DNA of 64,000 nucleotides from Halobacillus litoralis (GCF_020524025.1 NZ_JAIVKN010000001.1:558001-622000), one strand, 5' to 3'; positions 9,441 to 18,727 are shown, counted from the stretch's first letter. Notes: generated from the sequence alone by a model not told the origin. Numbers and translations are program-made.

Positions 9441-9692
9441 ATGAAACGAATAGGGAGTATAGTTTCTGCCGGCTTATTTTTGCTGTCTATGGCTGGAATG
9501 ACAGCCCTGCTGCTTGGAAATGATTCTTTCCTTCTTATGAGTGTTCTGTCTGCTCTACTTGGGTTTCTTATTGGTCTATTTGCTGACAAAGGGGCATTTA
9601 AGAGAATAGGTGTCCTGGGAAACGGCGCGATTCTAATTGTGACGGTCCTTTTTCCTTTCTTTGTCACAACCTTCTTTTGGAATACTCCGTAG
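9441..9692 (+). CDS. Small two-to-three-helix membrane protein, unknown
   Basis: An 83-residue hydrophobic protein beginning MKRIGSIVSAG, preceded by an excellent AAGGAGG spaced 8 bases from ATG. Hydrophobic segments lie at about 5-25, 30-47 and 57-80, with a short charged loop DKGAFKR between the last two. I do not recognise a family. The gene is isolated between the divergently read DUF456 gene and a bidirectional terminator shared with the aldo/keto reductase. Confidence 0.65.
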   Translation: MKRIGSIVSAGLFLLSMAGMTALLLGNDSFLLMSVLSALLGFLIGLFADKGAFKRIGVLGNGAILIVTVLFPFFVTTFFWNTP

Positions 9693-9700
9693 ATTCATAT

Positions 9701-9740
9701 AAAAAGATCCGCCTCTACAAAGTAGGGGCGGATCTTTTTC
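9701..9740. terminator. Bidirectional terminator between convergent genes
   Basis: AAAAAGATCCGCC and GGCGGATCTTTTT pair, flanked internally by CTAC/GTAG; A and T tracts at both sides serve the small membrane gene and the aldo/keto reductase. Confidence 0.9.
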
Positions 9741-9754
9741 ATCTCCATTGAAAA

Positions 9755-10759
9755 TTATTTCAATCCTAATTCCTGTCTATCCGGCGGTGCCATAAATTCC
9801 GGGCCGACCGGATCCTGAATGTGTTTGAGCAGAATTTCGTCAATATCATGCATTGTTTCTTCATCAATGGTAAAGTTGTCCACTTCCTGAACAGGGTTCA
9901 GCTGATCAGGACGACGTCCGCCCATGAGGGCAATGCCGGATCCGGGCTGATCGAGTACCCAGCGGATCGCGAGCTGAAGAACACTTTTACCAAAGCGGTT
10001 CTCCGCAAGATGTTCAAGCTCCTGAACAGCATTTAAATATTGTTTAAAGCGTGGCTGCTGGAACTTGGGGTCGTTATTTCTTAAGTCGTCGCCTTCAAAA
10101 TCACGTTTGGTAGACATTTTTCCAGATAGTAGCCCGCGGCAAAGAGAACCATAGGATATCGTGGTCAGGTTATGATCCTGCACATAAGGCAGAGTCTTCG
10201 ATTCGATATCGCGTTCAAATAGGTTGTAGGGTGGCTGCAATGTATGAAGCGGAGCAGCTTCCCTAAATGTATCCATCTGCTCAGGTGAGAAATTGCTGAC
10301 ACCAATAGCTCTGATCTTTCCCTGCTTATATAAATAGGCTAAGGCTTCTGCTGTCTCATGAATAGGTGTGATCGGGTCCGGCCAGTGCACTTGATAAACG
10401 TCGATGTAATCGGTTTTCAAACGACGGAGAGAGTCTTCCACCTCCTGGTGAATTCGCTCTTTACTGGCGTTTCTGAATACGGAATCATCTTTCCAGTCCA
10501 TACCGACCTTCGTAGCCAGCACAATATCTTCACGTCTTCCGTATTGCTCTACAGCTTTGCCGACAATTTCTTCTGATCTTCCAAATCCATAAACAGGAGC
10601 TGTATCAATGAGGTTGATCCCCTGATCAAGAGCGGTATGAATGGTTTTAATGGATTGATCTTCATCCGTTCCTCCCCACATCCAGCCTCCTATTGCCCAT
10701 GTACCAAGACCGATCCGGCTAGCTTCTAATGATGTATCACTAATTTTTGTTTTTTTCAT
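9755..10759 (-). CDS. Aldo/keto reductase
   Basis: A 334-residue NADP-dependent oxidoreductase of the AKR superfamily (TIM barrel). It shows the catalytic tetrad context: LIDTAPVYGFG (Asp and Tyr), ATKVGMDW (Lys), and DVYQVHWPDP (His), plus the cofactor-binding GVSNFSP and RWVLDQPG segments. The frame opens nine codons earlier, but GGAGGTG lies 6 bases before the ATG at 10759, so that start is used. Substrate unknown; related Bacillus proteins include general stress AKRs. Monocistronic, sharing a bidirectional terminator with the convergent small membrane gene. Confidence 0.88.
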   Translation of the reverse strand: MKKTKISDTSLEASRIGLGTWAIGGWMWGGTDEDQSIKTIHTALDQGINLIDTAPVYGFGRSEEIVGKAVEQYGRREDIVLATKVGMDWKDDSVFRNASKERIHQEVEDSLRRLKTDYIDVYQVHWPDPITPIHETAEALAYLYKQGKIRAIGVSNFSPEQMDTFREAAPLHTLQPPYNLFERDIESKTLPYVQDHNLTTISYGSLCRGLLSGKMSTKRDFEGDDLRNNDPKFQQPRFKQYLNAVQELEHLAENRFGKSVLQLAIRWVLDQPGSGIALMGGRRPDQLNPVQEVDNFTIDEETMHDIDEILLKHIQDPVGPEFMAPPDRQELGLK

Positions 10760-10833
10760 TTGTTCCACCTCCAAAATAGAGAACATAATGATAGTACCCG
10801 GATTTTCACTACGTTAAGCATAAGATAACCTAC

Positions 10834-10860
10834 TTACATAAGAGAAGAATAAGCTATAAT
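10834..10860 (+). promoter_or_regulatory. Possible promoter of the acylase gene
   Basis: TATAAT at 10855-10860 with a weak TTACAT 15 bp upstream; the -10 is perfect but the -35 and spacing are poor. Confidence 0.4.
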
Positions 10861-10887
10861 AAAGGAAATAGGAGAGGGGATGGAGGA

Positions 10888-13263
10888 ATGGAAACAGCAA
10901 AGAAAATGGATGCAGGAAAGAGTCGTTCAAAGAAGGACTGGAAAAAAGTAACCCTTTGGACATTGGGCATCATCATCGTATTGATCCTTAGTGCTGGGAT
11001 TTTTGTAAACGCTTACACTTTGAGGAGTCTCCCGGAAACATCTGGAGAAGTTCAAATCGATGGAATCACTGAAAAGGTACAGGTGACCAGAGACTCAAAC
11101 GGCGTCCCACATATAGAAGCATCAAATCTCCATGACCTTTTTATGGCACAGGGATATGTGCAGGCACAAGACCGATTATTCCAAATGGAGCTGGCAAGGA
11201 GGCAGGCATCGGGGCGCTTAAGTGAGGTCGTCGGTGAAGCCACTATTAATCAGGACCGGTATTTCCGGACCCTTGGCCTCCGTCGTGCTGCTGAGAAATC
11301 GTTGGCTGTTTATCCGGAAGAGACCGTGGAAAAACTTCAAGCTTTTGCTGATGGTGTCAACGCCTTTATAGAAAATGAGCCACTGCAGCCGGAATTTGCG
11401 ATGATGGCGATTGATCCAGAACCGTGGACCCCTCTTGACTCTCTTACGATAGGGAAGTATATGGCTTTTGACCTCGGTGGGCACTGGGAGCGCCAGGCCT
11501 TTAACTATCATTTGCTGCAGGAGTTTCCGAAAGAAGAAGCCTACGAGCTGTTTCCTTCTTATCCTGAAGAAGCGCCGACTATCCTGGCAGATGCAGGCCC
11601 TCTTGATATGGAGAAAAGTTTCGCAGGCGTCGTGCTGCCTCATGAATTTAACGGAAGCAACAACTGGGTAGTCAGTGGTGAGCGGACAGCATCTGGTTCT
11701 CCAATGCTTGCTGATGATCCTCATCTCGGTCTTGCTACACCGTCCATTTGGTACCAGATGCATTTAGAAGCAAAGGATTATCATGTGTCAGGCGTCATTT
11801 TCGCTGGAATTCCGGGAATTATTCTCGGTCATAATGATTCTATTGCCTGGGGAGTGACCAACGTCGGGCCGGATGTTCAGCAGCTCTATGTGGAGAAGCG
11901 GAAACAAGATGATCCGACGATGTTTTTATATGAAGATCAGTGGGAAAAGGCAGACGTAATTAAGGAGACAATTGAAGTGAAAGACGGTGATTCTGTTGAA
12001 TTGGATGTTCTTGAAACAAGGCATGGCCCTGTTATTAGTGAATTCGCAGAAGAGACTGGTGAGGAGAAGGTACTGTCTTTACGCTGGACGGCACTTGATG
12101 CAACCACTGAGCTCGATGCGGTTTTAGAAATGAACCAGGCCAAGGACTGGTCGTCTTTTGAAAAAGGGTTGGAGAAGTTCCTGGCACCGGCTCAAAACTT
12201 CGTATTTGCAGGTGTTGATGGAACGATTGCCTATAAAGCGAATGGACAAATTCCGATTTATGAAAATCCTGATGATGCGCTGCTTCCGCTAAGAGGGTGG
12301 AAGGCGGAAGATGAATGGAAAGGGTTTATTCCATTTGATGAACTGCCGAAAGTGGTGAACCCTGAGGAGGGGTTTGTGGCTACAGCGAATAATAAAGTGA
12401 CTTCAGATGATTACCCCTATCATATCAGTCACAACTGGGCTCAGCCTTTTCGCTACCAACGGATTGTTGAAATGCTGGAAGGAGAAGACACGCTTACACC
12501 TGAGTATTTTCAGCAGATGCAGATGGACGTAAAAAACCTGCAAGCCGAAGAATTTCTGCCGTTTATGCTTGAAAACATAACAGATGATCGATCCCCGCTC
12601 GAGAATGAAGCGTTGGCTTTAATGAAAGAATGGAATAAGGAAGATGATCGTACTCTTTCCCAGCCGCTCATTTTCCATAGGTGGATGACGAACATTGAAA
12701 GTAAGCTTTACGATAAGGAAATATCCAAGGACATGCTATCGTTATTCAAAGGTTCTGCACAGACGACAGATGGGCTGCTCAGGAAAGTACAGGACGGGGA
12801 AGAGTCTTTATGGATAGAAAAAGCTGGCGGGATCAAGGCCGTGATCACCTCTGCATATGAGCAGACCATCTCAGATCTCGCAGCAGAATTTGGTGAGGAG
12901 CCTGGCAGGTGGGCATGGGGTGACTTTCATGCGGTTGAGTTTACCCATCCTTTATCGAGCATTGGTTTTCTCGAACGCTTTCTCAATCCTGGAGATCCCT
13001 CCCCCGTCAGCGGGAGCCGTGTGACGGTGCGGGCGGCCGGTTTTAAATCCAATGGTCTTGTTAATCATGGGGCATCCTGGCGGTTTGTTGTGGATATGTC
13101 TAACCCAAATGAAGCCTACCATGTTGTCGGACCTGGACAATCCGGCCATTTTCGCAGTGATTGGTATCACGATCAGCTCAAGGACTGGGTAGAAGGTGAG
13201 TATCACCTTACAAAGACGAAAGCGTATGAAGGTGAGAGACTCACGTTACTGCCAAATGAATAG
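10888..13263 (+). CDS. Penicillin acylase family protein (Ntn-hydrolase)
   Basis: A 791-residue membrane-anchored hydrolase. Residues about 19-45 form a single N-terminal transmembrane or signal-anchor segment after a basic start. The alpha-chain segment contains GYVQAQDRLFQMEL, and HEFNGSNNWVVSG holds the predicted nucleophilic Ser (autocleavage before it) of the beta chain, followed by ADDPHLGL and GHNDSIAWGVTN, all family hallmarks. Family members hydrolyse penicillins, acyl-homoserine lactones or other amides, so substrate cannot be stated. It would act outside the membrane. The ATG has GGAGG 1-2 bases closer than ideal but also AGGAGAGGGG further upstream. Single gene with terminator. 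Confidence 0.87.
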   Translation: METAKKMDAGKSRSKKDWKKVTLWTLGIIIVLILSAGIFVNAYTLRSLPETSGEVQIDGITEKVQVTRDSNGVPHIEASNLHDLFMAQGYVQAQDRLFQMELARRQASGRLSEVVGEATINQDRYFRTLGLRRAAEKSLAVYPEETVEKLQAFADGVNAFIENEPLQPEFAMMAIDPEPWTPLDSLTIGKYMAFDLGGHWERQAFNYHLLQEFPKEEAYELFPSYPEEAPTILADAGPLDMEKSFAGVVLPHEFNGSNNWVVSGERTASGSPMLADDPHLGLATPSIWYQMHLEAKDYHVSGVIFAGIPGIILGHNDSIAWGVTNVGPDVQQLYVEKRKQDDPTMFLYEDQWEKADVIKETIEVKDGDSVELDVLETRHGPVISEFAEETGEEKVLSLRWTALDATTELDAVLEMNQAKDWSSFEKGLEKFLAPAQNFVFAGVDGTIAYKANGQIPIYENPDDALLPLRGWKAEDEWKGFIPFDELPKVVNPEEGFVATANNKVTSDDYPYHISHNWAQPFRYQRIVEMLEGEDTLTPEYFQQMQMDVKNLQAEEFLPFMLENITDDRSPLENEALALMKEWNKEDDRTLSQPLIFHRWMTNIESKLYDKEISKDMLSLFKGSAQTTDGLLRKVQDGEESLWIEKAGGIKAVITSAYEQTISDLAAEFGEEPGRWAWGDFHAVEFTHPLSSIGFLERFLNPGDPSPVSGSRVTVRAAGFKSNGLVNHGASWRFVVDMSNPNEAYHVVGPGQSGHFRSDWYHDQLKDWVEGEYHLTKTKAYEGERLTLLPNE

Positions 13264-13269
13264 GCATGG

Positions 13270-13302
13270 AAAGCCGTTCTTATAATAGAACGGCTTTTTT
13301 TT
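13270..13302 (+). terminator. Terminator after the acylase gene
   Basis: AAGCCGTTCT pairs with AGAACGGCTT over a 6-base loop, followed by eight T. Confidence 0.88.
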
Positions 13303-13373
13303 GGAAGACTACATACTGGACTGATAAAAAACGGTTAAGCCATTCCTGATGAATCATAGAGGCGGTTTAAAAA

Positions 13374-13508
13374 ATGAAACAATACGGTCAGAAAGAAAGT
13401 AAAAAGGACAAACGAAGGTCACTGATTGAGGGGTTAGCGAATGGATGCCTGTCGGTTATTTTCTTCCCTTTCTGTGTCGCCGGCATTCTTTACTGGTTGT
13501 TAGGATGA
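13374..13508 (+). CDS. Putative small single-helix membrane protein
   Basis: A 44-codon frame: a highly basic start (KESKKDKRRS) followed by a hydrophobic segment rich in cysteine and phenylalanine and ending LYWLLG. The basic-then-hydrophobic layout is typical of real small membrane proteins, but the Shine-Dalgarno (AGAGGCGG) is 8-9 bases off and not ideal, and I recognise no family. It fills the gap between the acylase terminator and the antiporter gene. Confidence 0.42.
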   Translation: MKQYGQKESKKDKRRSLIEGLANGCLSVIFFPFCVAGILYWLLG

Positions 13509-13615
13509 TGAAAAGAAAAAGACAGGGATTGTCTCAGAATCATTTGAAATAGCTGCTTAGTTTATCTTTTTTAAGGGAAAGACTAAGTGTGTCATTCTAT
13601 AATGGAGGTCTTCTT

Positions 13616-14827
13616 ATGCATGGATTTCACGAAGTTTTTATTCAAATACTTATCTTGCTTGCCATTTCTGTAACGGTAATCGGAATAGCTAAACTGCTAA
13701 AGGAACCGGATTCCATTGCTTTGGTGCTGGTAGGTCTTGTTCTTGGGATGACTGAACTTCCGGTTATTGAAGAAGCCGAGAGCTACATAACTCAGTCGGA
13801 AGTATTTCAGGCAACGATCATTTCCCTGTTCTTACCGATCCTGCTTGGTGATGCTACATTAAAACTTCCCTTCCACCATCTATTCTCTCAAAAGAAGACG
13901 GTGTTTGGACTTGCTTTTGGGGGGACATTTATCTCTGCACTCGGTATCGGGAGCGCGGCTTACTTTTTTCTCGATCTCCCGCTGGCAGTGGCTTTTACAT
14001 TTGCGGCTCTTATGAGTGCTACAGATCCCATTAGTGTTCTGTCGATCTTTAAGTCACTTGGTGTACCTCAAAAGATGTCCACAATCATGGAAGGAGAATC
14101 GTTATTTAACGATGGTATAGCCGTTGTTCTTTTTAAGATAGCGAGCATCTATCTGCTGACATATATTGAAATGGGATGGGCTGGTCTTGGCAGCGGTATC
14201 TTCATGTTCTTGAAATTTGCAGTAGGAGGAGCCATTATAGGGTTAATCCTTGGCTATATATTCTCGCAGATTATCCGTATTTACGATGACTATCCGTTAG
14301 AGGTAGCCTTTAGTGCACTCTTGTTCTTCGGCAGTTATTTCATTGCAGAAGAATTCCACACATCAGGAGTTATTGCTGTTGTTGTAGGAGGATTTGTTTT
14401 TGGAGATTATGGAGCGAAAATTGGCATGAGTGAAGAGACGAAAACGAATATCAACACGTTTTGGGATAGTATTACACTTCTTGCGAACGCACTCATCTTT
14501 CTTATGGTCGGCCTTGAGATTAGAAACATCGACCTCGCTGGAAATTGGAAATATATTATCGGAGCAATCGTCATAGTTCTAATTGGCCGCACCATTGCTC
14601 TTTACATCAGTACAGGATGGGTAAAGGAAATTTCCTCAAAAGAACGCCTGCTTATCAACTGGGGAGGACTCCGCGGCAGTTTATCGGTAGCGCTTGCCCT
14701 GAGTCTTCCAATGGATTTTGCGGGAAGGGACCAGGTTCTCCTGCTTACGTTCTCCGTTGTTTTATTTTCCTTGATTGTACAGGGTTTGACCTTAAAACCA
14801 TTGATCAAGAAATTAGGCTTGGTTTAG
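13616..14827 (+). CDS. CPA1-family Na+/H+ antiporter (NhaP/YvgP-like)
   Basis: A 403-residue membrane protein with about 12 hydrophobic segments. The core motif ALMSATDPISV contains the Thr-Asp-Pro ion site, with MEGESLFNDGIAVV (Asn-Asp) following, which together mark cation:proton antiporters of the CPA1 family; VNWGGLRGSL-like sequence appears near the C-terminus (INWGGLRGSLSVAL). It would expel Na+ in exchange for protons, fitting a salt-tolerant host. A GTG 27 bases upstream is in frame, but ATGGAGG precedes ATG 13616 at proper spacing. Unlike many members it lacks a long C-terminal cytosolic domain. Confidence 0.87.
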   Translation: MHGFHEVFIQILILLAISVTVIGIAKLLKEPDSIALVLVGLVLGMTELPVIEEAESYITQSEVFQATIISLFLPILLGDATLKLPFHHLFSQKKTVFGLAFGGTFISALGIGSAAYFFLDLPLAVAFTFAALMSATDPISVLSIFKSLGVPQKMSTIMEGESLFNDGIAVVLFKIASIYLLTYIEMGWAGLGSGIFMFLKFAVGGAIIGLILGYIFSQIIRIYDDYPLEVAFSALLFFGSYFIAEEFHTSGVIAVVVGGFVFGDYGAKIGMSEETKTNINTFWDSITLLANALIFLMVGLEIRNIDLAGNWKYIIGAIVIVLIGRTIALYISTGWVKEISSKERLLINWGGLRGSLSVALALSLPMDFAGRDQVLLLTFSVVLFSLIVQGLTLKPLIKKLGLV

Positions 14828-14836
14828 TAAAGAAGG

Positions 14837-14869
14837 CGGACGAAATCGATTCGATTTCGTCCGTTTTTT
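14837..14869 (+). terminator. Terminator after the antiporter gene
   Basis: CGGACGAAATCGA and TCGATTTCGTCCG form a perfect 13-bp stem, followed by TTTTTT. Confidence 0.9.
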
Positions 14870-15030
14870 GTTGCGGTATACCTTCATGTTTTGGGTATGA
14901 AAACAAACCTGGATTTACTACTGTACTTTTGAAAAATAAACGATTGAAATGATGGACCTCTGGATTATTAGAAGATGGGTATGAGTGCCGTTTAAGGTTT
15001 TAAACTTAGGTTACTTGGAACACATCATAC

Positions 15031-15064
15031 AAAAAAATTTCGTGATATTCTCGAAATCTTTTTT
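15031..15064. terminator. Hairpin with A and T tracts in a gene-free stretch
   Basis: The interval 14870-15176 holds no gene I can support. Its only clear structure is this stem (AAAAAAATTTCG with CGAAATCTTTTTT, one bulge), which could be a terminator on either strand. Confidence 0.4.
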
Positions 15065-15176
15065 CATGTCAATTTCTCTTCATTTCCTACAAAAACACTT
15101 AGATATCACCAAAGGTGAAACTGACATTATTGTAGAATAAGTACTAACCAAAACTCTTAATAGGGGGATGCTTACT

Positions 15177-15500
15177 ATGAGAACCTACATTTTAGAGGAG
15201 CTGTGTCGAGTTAAAGGGGAAATACTCTGTAATGAAAGGCAAAAAGGAGAAGGAGCACATTTTACAAGGCAGCGCCTTAAAGGAATGGACGAAGCTTATA
15301 GAAATCTTTTTCTAATTGAATCCAGGAACATGGTTGCTTACTCCGATGTTTCTGATAAGGATAAGTATATTGATGACGCGATTGCTAAGCATATACAGGG
15401 CGGTTTCAGGACAGGTGACCGCGCCATTGATGGTAAGTTAATAGGGAGATATATAATTGAATGGCAGTTGGAGAATGGGGCCATTAAGTGGGCGGAATAA
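15177..15500 (+). CDS. Hypothetical 107-residue protein
   Basis: Soluble, mixed-charge protein with no membrane segment. It starts MRTYILEELCRVKGEIL and ends in a Trp-Ala-Glu tail. I recognise no family or motif. An ATG nine bases upstream abuts the GGGGG Shine-Dalgarno, so the ATG at 15177, at correct spacing, is chosen. TGTAGAATA about 45 bases upstream could be a -10 element. The central segment from 60 to 90 is predicted helical and acidic. Monocistronic, with a terminator downstream. Confidence 0.62.
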   Translation: MRTYILEELCRVKGEILCNERQKGEGAHFTRQRLKGMDEAYRNLFLIESRNMVAYSDVSDKDKYIDDAIAKHIQGGFRTGDRAIDGKLIGRYIIEWQLENGAIKWAE

Positions 15501-15574
15501 GTTTAAGATTCTCAATTTCTGTATCATAGGCAGTCCTGAATCATTCTTTTACCATTTCCACATACAAGAAGTAA

Positions 15575-15612
15575 GAAAGGAGACTACGTTTGATGTAGTC
15601 TCCTTTCGTTTG
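15575..15612. terminator. Terminator between convergent genes
   Basis: GAAAGGAGACTAC pairs perfectly with GTAGTCTCCTTTC across a 7-base loop; T-rich on the plus strand. Confidence 0.8.
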
Positions 15613-15696
15613 AAGTGAATGCTGGGCTTCAAGGTTTACTGGGTTTGTTTGATTGTTTCCTGGAGTAAGGGATGCACATCCTGGTACAGGCCGCCT

Positions 15697-15870
15697 CTAT
15701 CTCTTTAGTGATAGAAATAAATTAATGAAATAACCAATGACCAACAATAAAAGTAACAATAAATAGCCTGCATCTTCCCACACAAGTTTTATAACAACGA
15801 ACGCAAGAAGAGAACCTAAAACAGCGCGCCACCACAATCTGATCTGAAACTTCTTTTCTTTATCTGACAA
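15697..15870 (-). CDS. Small two-helix membrane protein, unknown
   Basis: A 57-residue protein beginning at TTG 15870 with the sequence LSDKEKKFQIRLWWRA; two hydrophobic segments follow, the second a leucine run (GYLLLLLLLVIG). The open frame continues 15 codons upstream, but GGGGAGG lies just before the GTG/TTG pair at 15873/15870, so the start is one of these. A short basic tail (LSLKR) ends it. No family recognised; resembles many Bacillus two-helix cell-envelope proteins. Confidence 0.55.
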   Translation of the reverse strand: MSDKEKKFQIRLWWRAVLGSLLAFVVIKLVWEDAGYLLLLLLLVIGYFINLFLSLKR

Positions 15871-15977
15871 CACATTTCCTCCCCTTGATGAATGTCTCAT
15901 AAAGAAGGCATTCAATTTCTCACGAACAGCAATGCTCTTATAAACATCCGCGCTGAATGCTGATTATTCCTTGTAAG

Positions 15978-16034
15978 TAAAAAAAGTAGTCCATTATGAA
16001 GTACAAGAACTCTACTCCAAAATGGAACTACTTA
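15978..16034 (-). terminator. Terminator of the sirtuin operon (minus strand)
   Basis: On the minus strand AAGTAGTTCCATT and AATGGACTACTT form a stem with an inner loop, followed by seven T. It lies 20 bp after the sirtuin stop. Confidence 0.75.
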
Positions 16035-16054
16035 GACATCCAGTGTATGCTTCT

Positions 16055-16786
16055 TCATTCGTTTAGATAGGTTTGAATTTTTTGAACGGCTTCTGTTAAA
16101 TCCTCATGGATCACATAATCGAACAAGTGGTCCTTGTCTGTCGGCTCATTGTTGATAAGGATGCTTGTCGTATATTCCTGTTGGAATGCATCATAGGGAA
16201 GCAGATTGAATGGGGTGACCAATAAAGAGGTTCCCATAACGAGTAATACATCCGCCTGCTTTATCATTTCCACAGCTTTTTCGTGCCCGGTAATCAAGTC
16301 ACCAAACAGAAGAACATCAGGTTTTAATATGTCTCCACAATCATCACATACAGGAACGGGAGCTCTCATTATTTCATCCAGTAAAAAAGAGCGGCCGCAT
16401 GCAGGGCAGGTCGATCGGTTCAGTGTGCCGTGGTATTCAAGAACGTTCGAACTCTGTGCGAGAGAATGCAGTCCGTCCACATTCTGCGTGATGACAGAAA
16501 CAGACCGGTCCTTTTGCTCAAGGTCACGAATGAAGTGATGAACGGAGTTTGGCTGATAGTTTTTCAATAGCTTCATCCGAAAGATGGCTTTGTATTTTTT
16601 CCAAAAATCTTCAGGGTTGGTGTAAAAATAGTCACTTGACATGTAATACTCTCGTGAATGATCTTCGGACCAAAGTCCTTCACTTGAACGGAAGTCAGGA
16701 ATTCCGCTGGCTGTGGAGACACCTGCTCCGGTAAGAACAGCGATAGAATCTGCACTTCGAATGTTCAAGGCAATGGTTTCATACAT
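16055..16786 (-). CDS. NAD-dependent protein deacylase (sirtuin, Sir2 family)
   Basis: A 243-residue Sir2 protein. Visible motifs: TGAGVSTASGIPDFRS (NAD-binding, residues about 19-34), TQNVDGLH, catalytic His in EYHGT, the zinc cysteines CPAC and CDDC, and GTSLLVTPF. Family members remove acetyl or other acyl groups from lysines using NAD+. There is no Tyr/Arg pair obvious enough to decide desuccinylase from deacetylase. It is last in a minus-strand operon, 13 bases after a flavin nitroreductase, and followed by a terminator. Confidence 0.9.
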   Translation of the reverse strand: MYETIALNIRSADSIAVLTGAGVSTASGIPDFRSSEGLWSEDHSREYYMSSDYFYTNPEDFWKKYKAIFRMKLLKNYQPNSVHHFIRDLEQKDRSVSVITQNVDGLHSLAQSSNVLEYHGTLNRSTCPACGRSFLLDEIMRAPVPVCDDCGDILKPDVLLFGDLITGHEKAVEMIKQADVLLVMGTSLLVTPFNLLPYDAFQQEYTTSILINNEPTDKDHLFDYVIHEDLTEAVQKIQTYLNE

Positions 16787-16799
16787 GAAAGAATGCTCC

Positions 16800-17540
16800 T
16801 TACTGTTTGTTGAAGCCTTTTTTCTTTACAATACCTGTAACGTCCATACGCATTGGATTCGTAAAGCGGCGCAGCATTTGGTCGGTCCAGGAATCGCTTC
16901 GCGTATTTGTCTTCCGGGATTGGTAATAGGCAGCAATTTCTTTGTCAAACGCCTGCAGTTCATCTTTTTGGTCCTGATTATATTCATTTTCAAAGTAAAT
17001 GGCTTTCGTCTCTAATCTTGGTTTTTTGTCAGGCTGGTGGTCCGGGACTCCGATGACCATGCCGAAGAGCGGCAGGACATGTTTAGGGAGCGAGAGAATT
17101 TCATCCACTTTATCCAGCTGGTTCCGGATACTCCCGATATAACAGATTCCAAGGTCCATGGATTCTGCTGCCAGGGCCGCATTTTGCGCAGCAAGAGCAG
17201 CATCAATGGCCGAAACGAGGAAGTGTTCACTATTTTCAAGGTTTGCAAGCATTTGTTCATATTGTTCCTCTGAAGCCTGCAGGGTGTGACGGTATAAATC
17301 TGCACAGAAGATAAGAAGATGGCTGTTGTTTTTTACGTAGGCCTGGCCGGTGATTTCAGCAAGCTGTGCTTTTTTCTCTTCATCTGTCACACCAATAATA
17401 CTGTAAGCCATCATATAACTGGATGTGGAGGCCTGCTGGGCAGAGGAGAGAATGAGATCCAGCTGTTCATCTGAAATTTTCACATCTTTAAACTTACGAA
17501 TGGAGCGGTGGTTCAATATCGTTTCAATGGTTTCATTCAT
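16800..17540 (-). CDS. NADPH-dependent flavin oxidoreductase (NfsA/NfrA family)
   Basis: A 246-residue nitroreductase-fold protein. The N-terminus NHRSIRKFKD is the FMN-binding signature, GICYIGSIRN is another family block, and the C-terminus LRRFTNPMRMDVTGIVKKKGF matches the NfsA/NfrA class. Such enzymes reduce nitroaromatics, quinones or FMN using NADPH. The ATG has a TAGGAGG Shine-Dalgarno. It lies between a lipoprotein gene (12 bases upstream) and the sirtuin (13 bases downstream), so the three are probably one operon; why they are together is not clear. Confidence 0.87.
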   Translation of the reverse strand: MNETIETILNHRSIRKFKDVKISDEQLDLILSSAQQASTSSYMMAYSIIGVTDEEKKAQLAEITGQAYVKNNSHLLIFCADLYRHTLQASEEQYEQMLANLENSEHFLVSAIDAALAAQNAALAAESMDLGICYIGSIRNQLDKVDEILSLPKHVLPLFGMVIGVPDHQPDKKPRLETKAIYFENEYNQDQKDELQAFDKEIAAYYQSRKTNTRSDSWTDQMLRRFTNPMRMDVTGIVKKKGFNKQ

Positions 17541-17552
17541 CTTGAAATCCTC

Positions 17553-18224
17553 CTATTGGTAGATCCATTGGGATGTGATTGTATCGTTCACTTCTTCTTT
17601 AGGATCTTCGCTTATGATTCTAATCTTTTCTTCATTCATAAAGGTAACAGACTGAATGGCGTATTGGTAATAATTTGGTTTAGCCAGCACATTACCATCG
17701 GCTGCTTCTAATTCTACTGTTTGAACGGTCTGTAGATCCATAACCATCAGCTGGTGCTTAGGTTCATCCTCCCTCAGCCGTTCAAATAAAAAAGCGACAT
17801 AGTTTCCTTCCGGAGAAGGCTGAATGGAAACCAGCGAGCTTATATCGCTTAACAAATAGGAAAGTTTTTGTTTGAAATCAATCAGTAAATGAGAACAGCG
17901 GTTTTTGTGGCAGGCAAACTCAACAAGAAACTGATCCTTTTGTATTTGGGTATAAGTAAGGTTTTTCAATGTTTGCTCAGGGTCCTCAAAATTATTTATG
18001 TACTGATACAAGATTGGAAATTCCTTCTGAGTAAGTTTATACGTTTGTTCTTCCAAGGTAAATGATAGATCTTGTGGATCTTCCTCCCTTAAACCATCCT
18101 GGACGATTGGTTGTTCATTTTCCTGTAGTTGATCCGTTGTTTCTTTTGCATTTGCAGAAGTATTGCAGCCTGCAAGCCCGATACATATAGCGATTAAAAG
18201 CAGGATGCCCCAATTTTTCAACAT
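17553..18224 (-). CDS. Putative lipoprotein
   Basis: A 223-residue exported protein. The signal peptide MLKNWGILLLIAICIGLAGC ends in the lipobox LAGC, so Cys20 should be lipidated and the protein anchored outside the membrane. The mature part starts acidic and Gln-rich, then carries alternating strand-like segments with the pattern SPEGNYVAFLFERL, which looks beta-propeller-like, though too short for a full propeller. Start ATG 18224 is preferred over upstream options because AAGGGA sits 8 bases before it. First gene of the operon with the nitroreductase and sirtuin. Function unknown. Confidence 0.72.
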   Translation of the reverse strand: MLKNWGILLLIAICIGLAGCNTSANAKETTDQLQENEQPIVQDGLREEDPQDLSFTLEEQTYKLTQKEFPILYQYINNFEDPEQTLKNLTYTQIQKDQFLVEFACHKNRCSHLLIDFKQKLSYLLSDISSLVSIQPSPEGNYVAFLFERLREDEPKHQLMVMDLQTVQTVELEAADGNVLAKPNYYQYAIQSVTFMNEEKIRIISEDPKEEVNDTITSQWIYQ

Positions 18225-18385
18225 AACCATTCCCTTCACATCAAAGAACTCCTTTCTACAGGATACCACATTTATTTTTCCATAGAAGAAGCAAATCTAT
18301 TTACAATTCTTCCATTATATAAGGAAGGATTTCGCTGTACTAAAGGAGAAGTATTCGTTCATAAGAAAAAGGGGGAGGGATCCTG

Positions 18386-18727
18386 GTGTCGAGGATCTTT
18401 GATTTTCAAGGGTATGTGAATAAGAAAAAGAGATTATACACAGGTGATTCACACAGGAGCATAGACCTGGAAATCTATCGAAGCGTTGTCCATCATCTAC
18501 AGTTGTCTCGAATAGAGACGTACGACGAGCATATCGAAGTCATCACTACATCTACACCTCTAAAGCTCTTTTACGAAAGAGATGAACAGCGCTTTATTCA
18601 TATGTTTACTTCCTTACTTCATCAATGGAATCTTATAGTGGAGGGGGAGCAGGAGGGGTTATACGAGAGGTTTCCGACAGTCGGCGATTTATGCCTGTAT
18701 ATTAAAAGAAGGGTGAAAGCTCTATAA
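18386..18727 (+). CDS. Hypothetical 113-residue protein
   Basis: Starts at GTG 18386 after GGGGGAGGG. The soluble, basic protein begins SRIFDFQGYVNKKKRLY and has no membrane segment. The C-terminal end (LYIKRRVKAL) is encoded by one arm of a large inverted repeat that also encodes the C-terminus of the convergent gene. No family recognised. Confidence 0.6.
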   Translation: MSRIFDFQGYVNKKKRLYTGDSHRSIDLEIYRSVVHHLQLSRIETYDEHIEVITTSTPLKLFYERDEQRFIHMFTSLLHQWNLIVEGEQEGLYERFPTVGDLCLYIKRRVKAL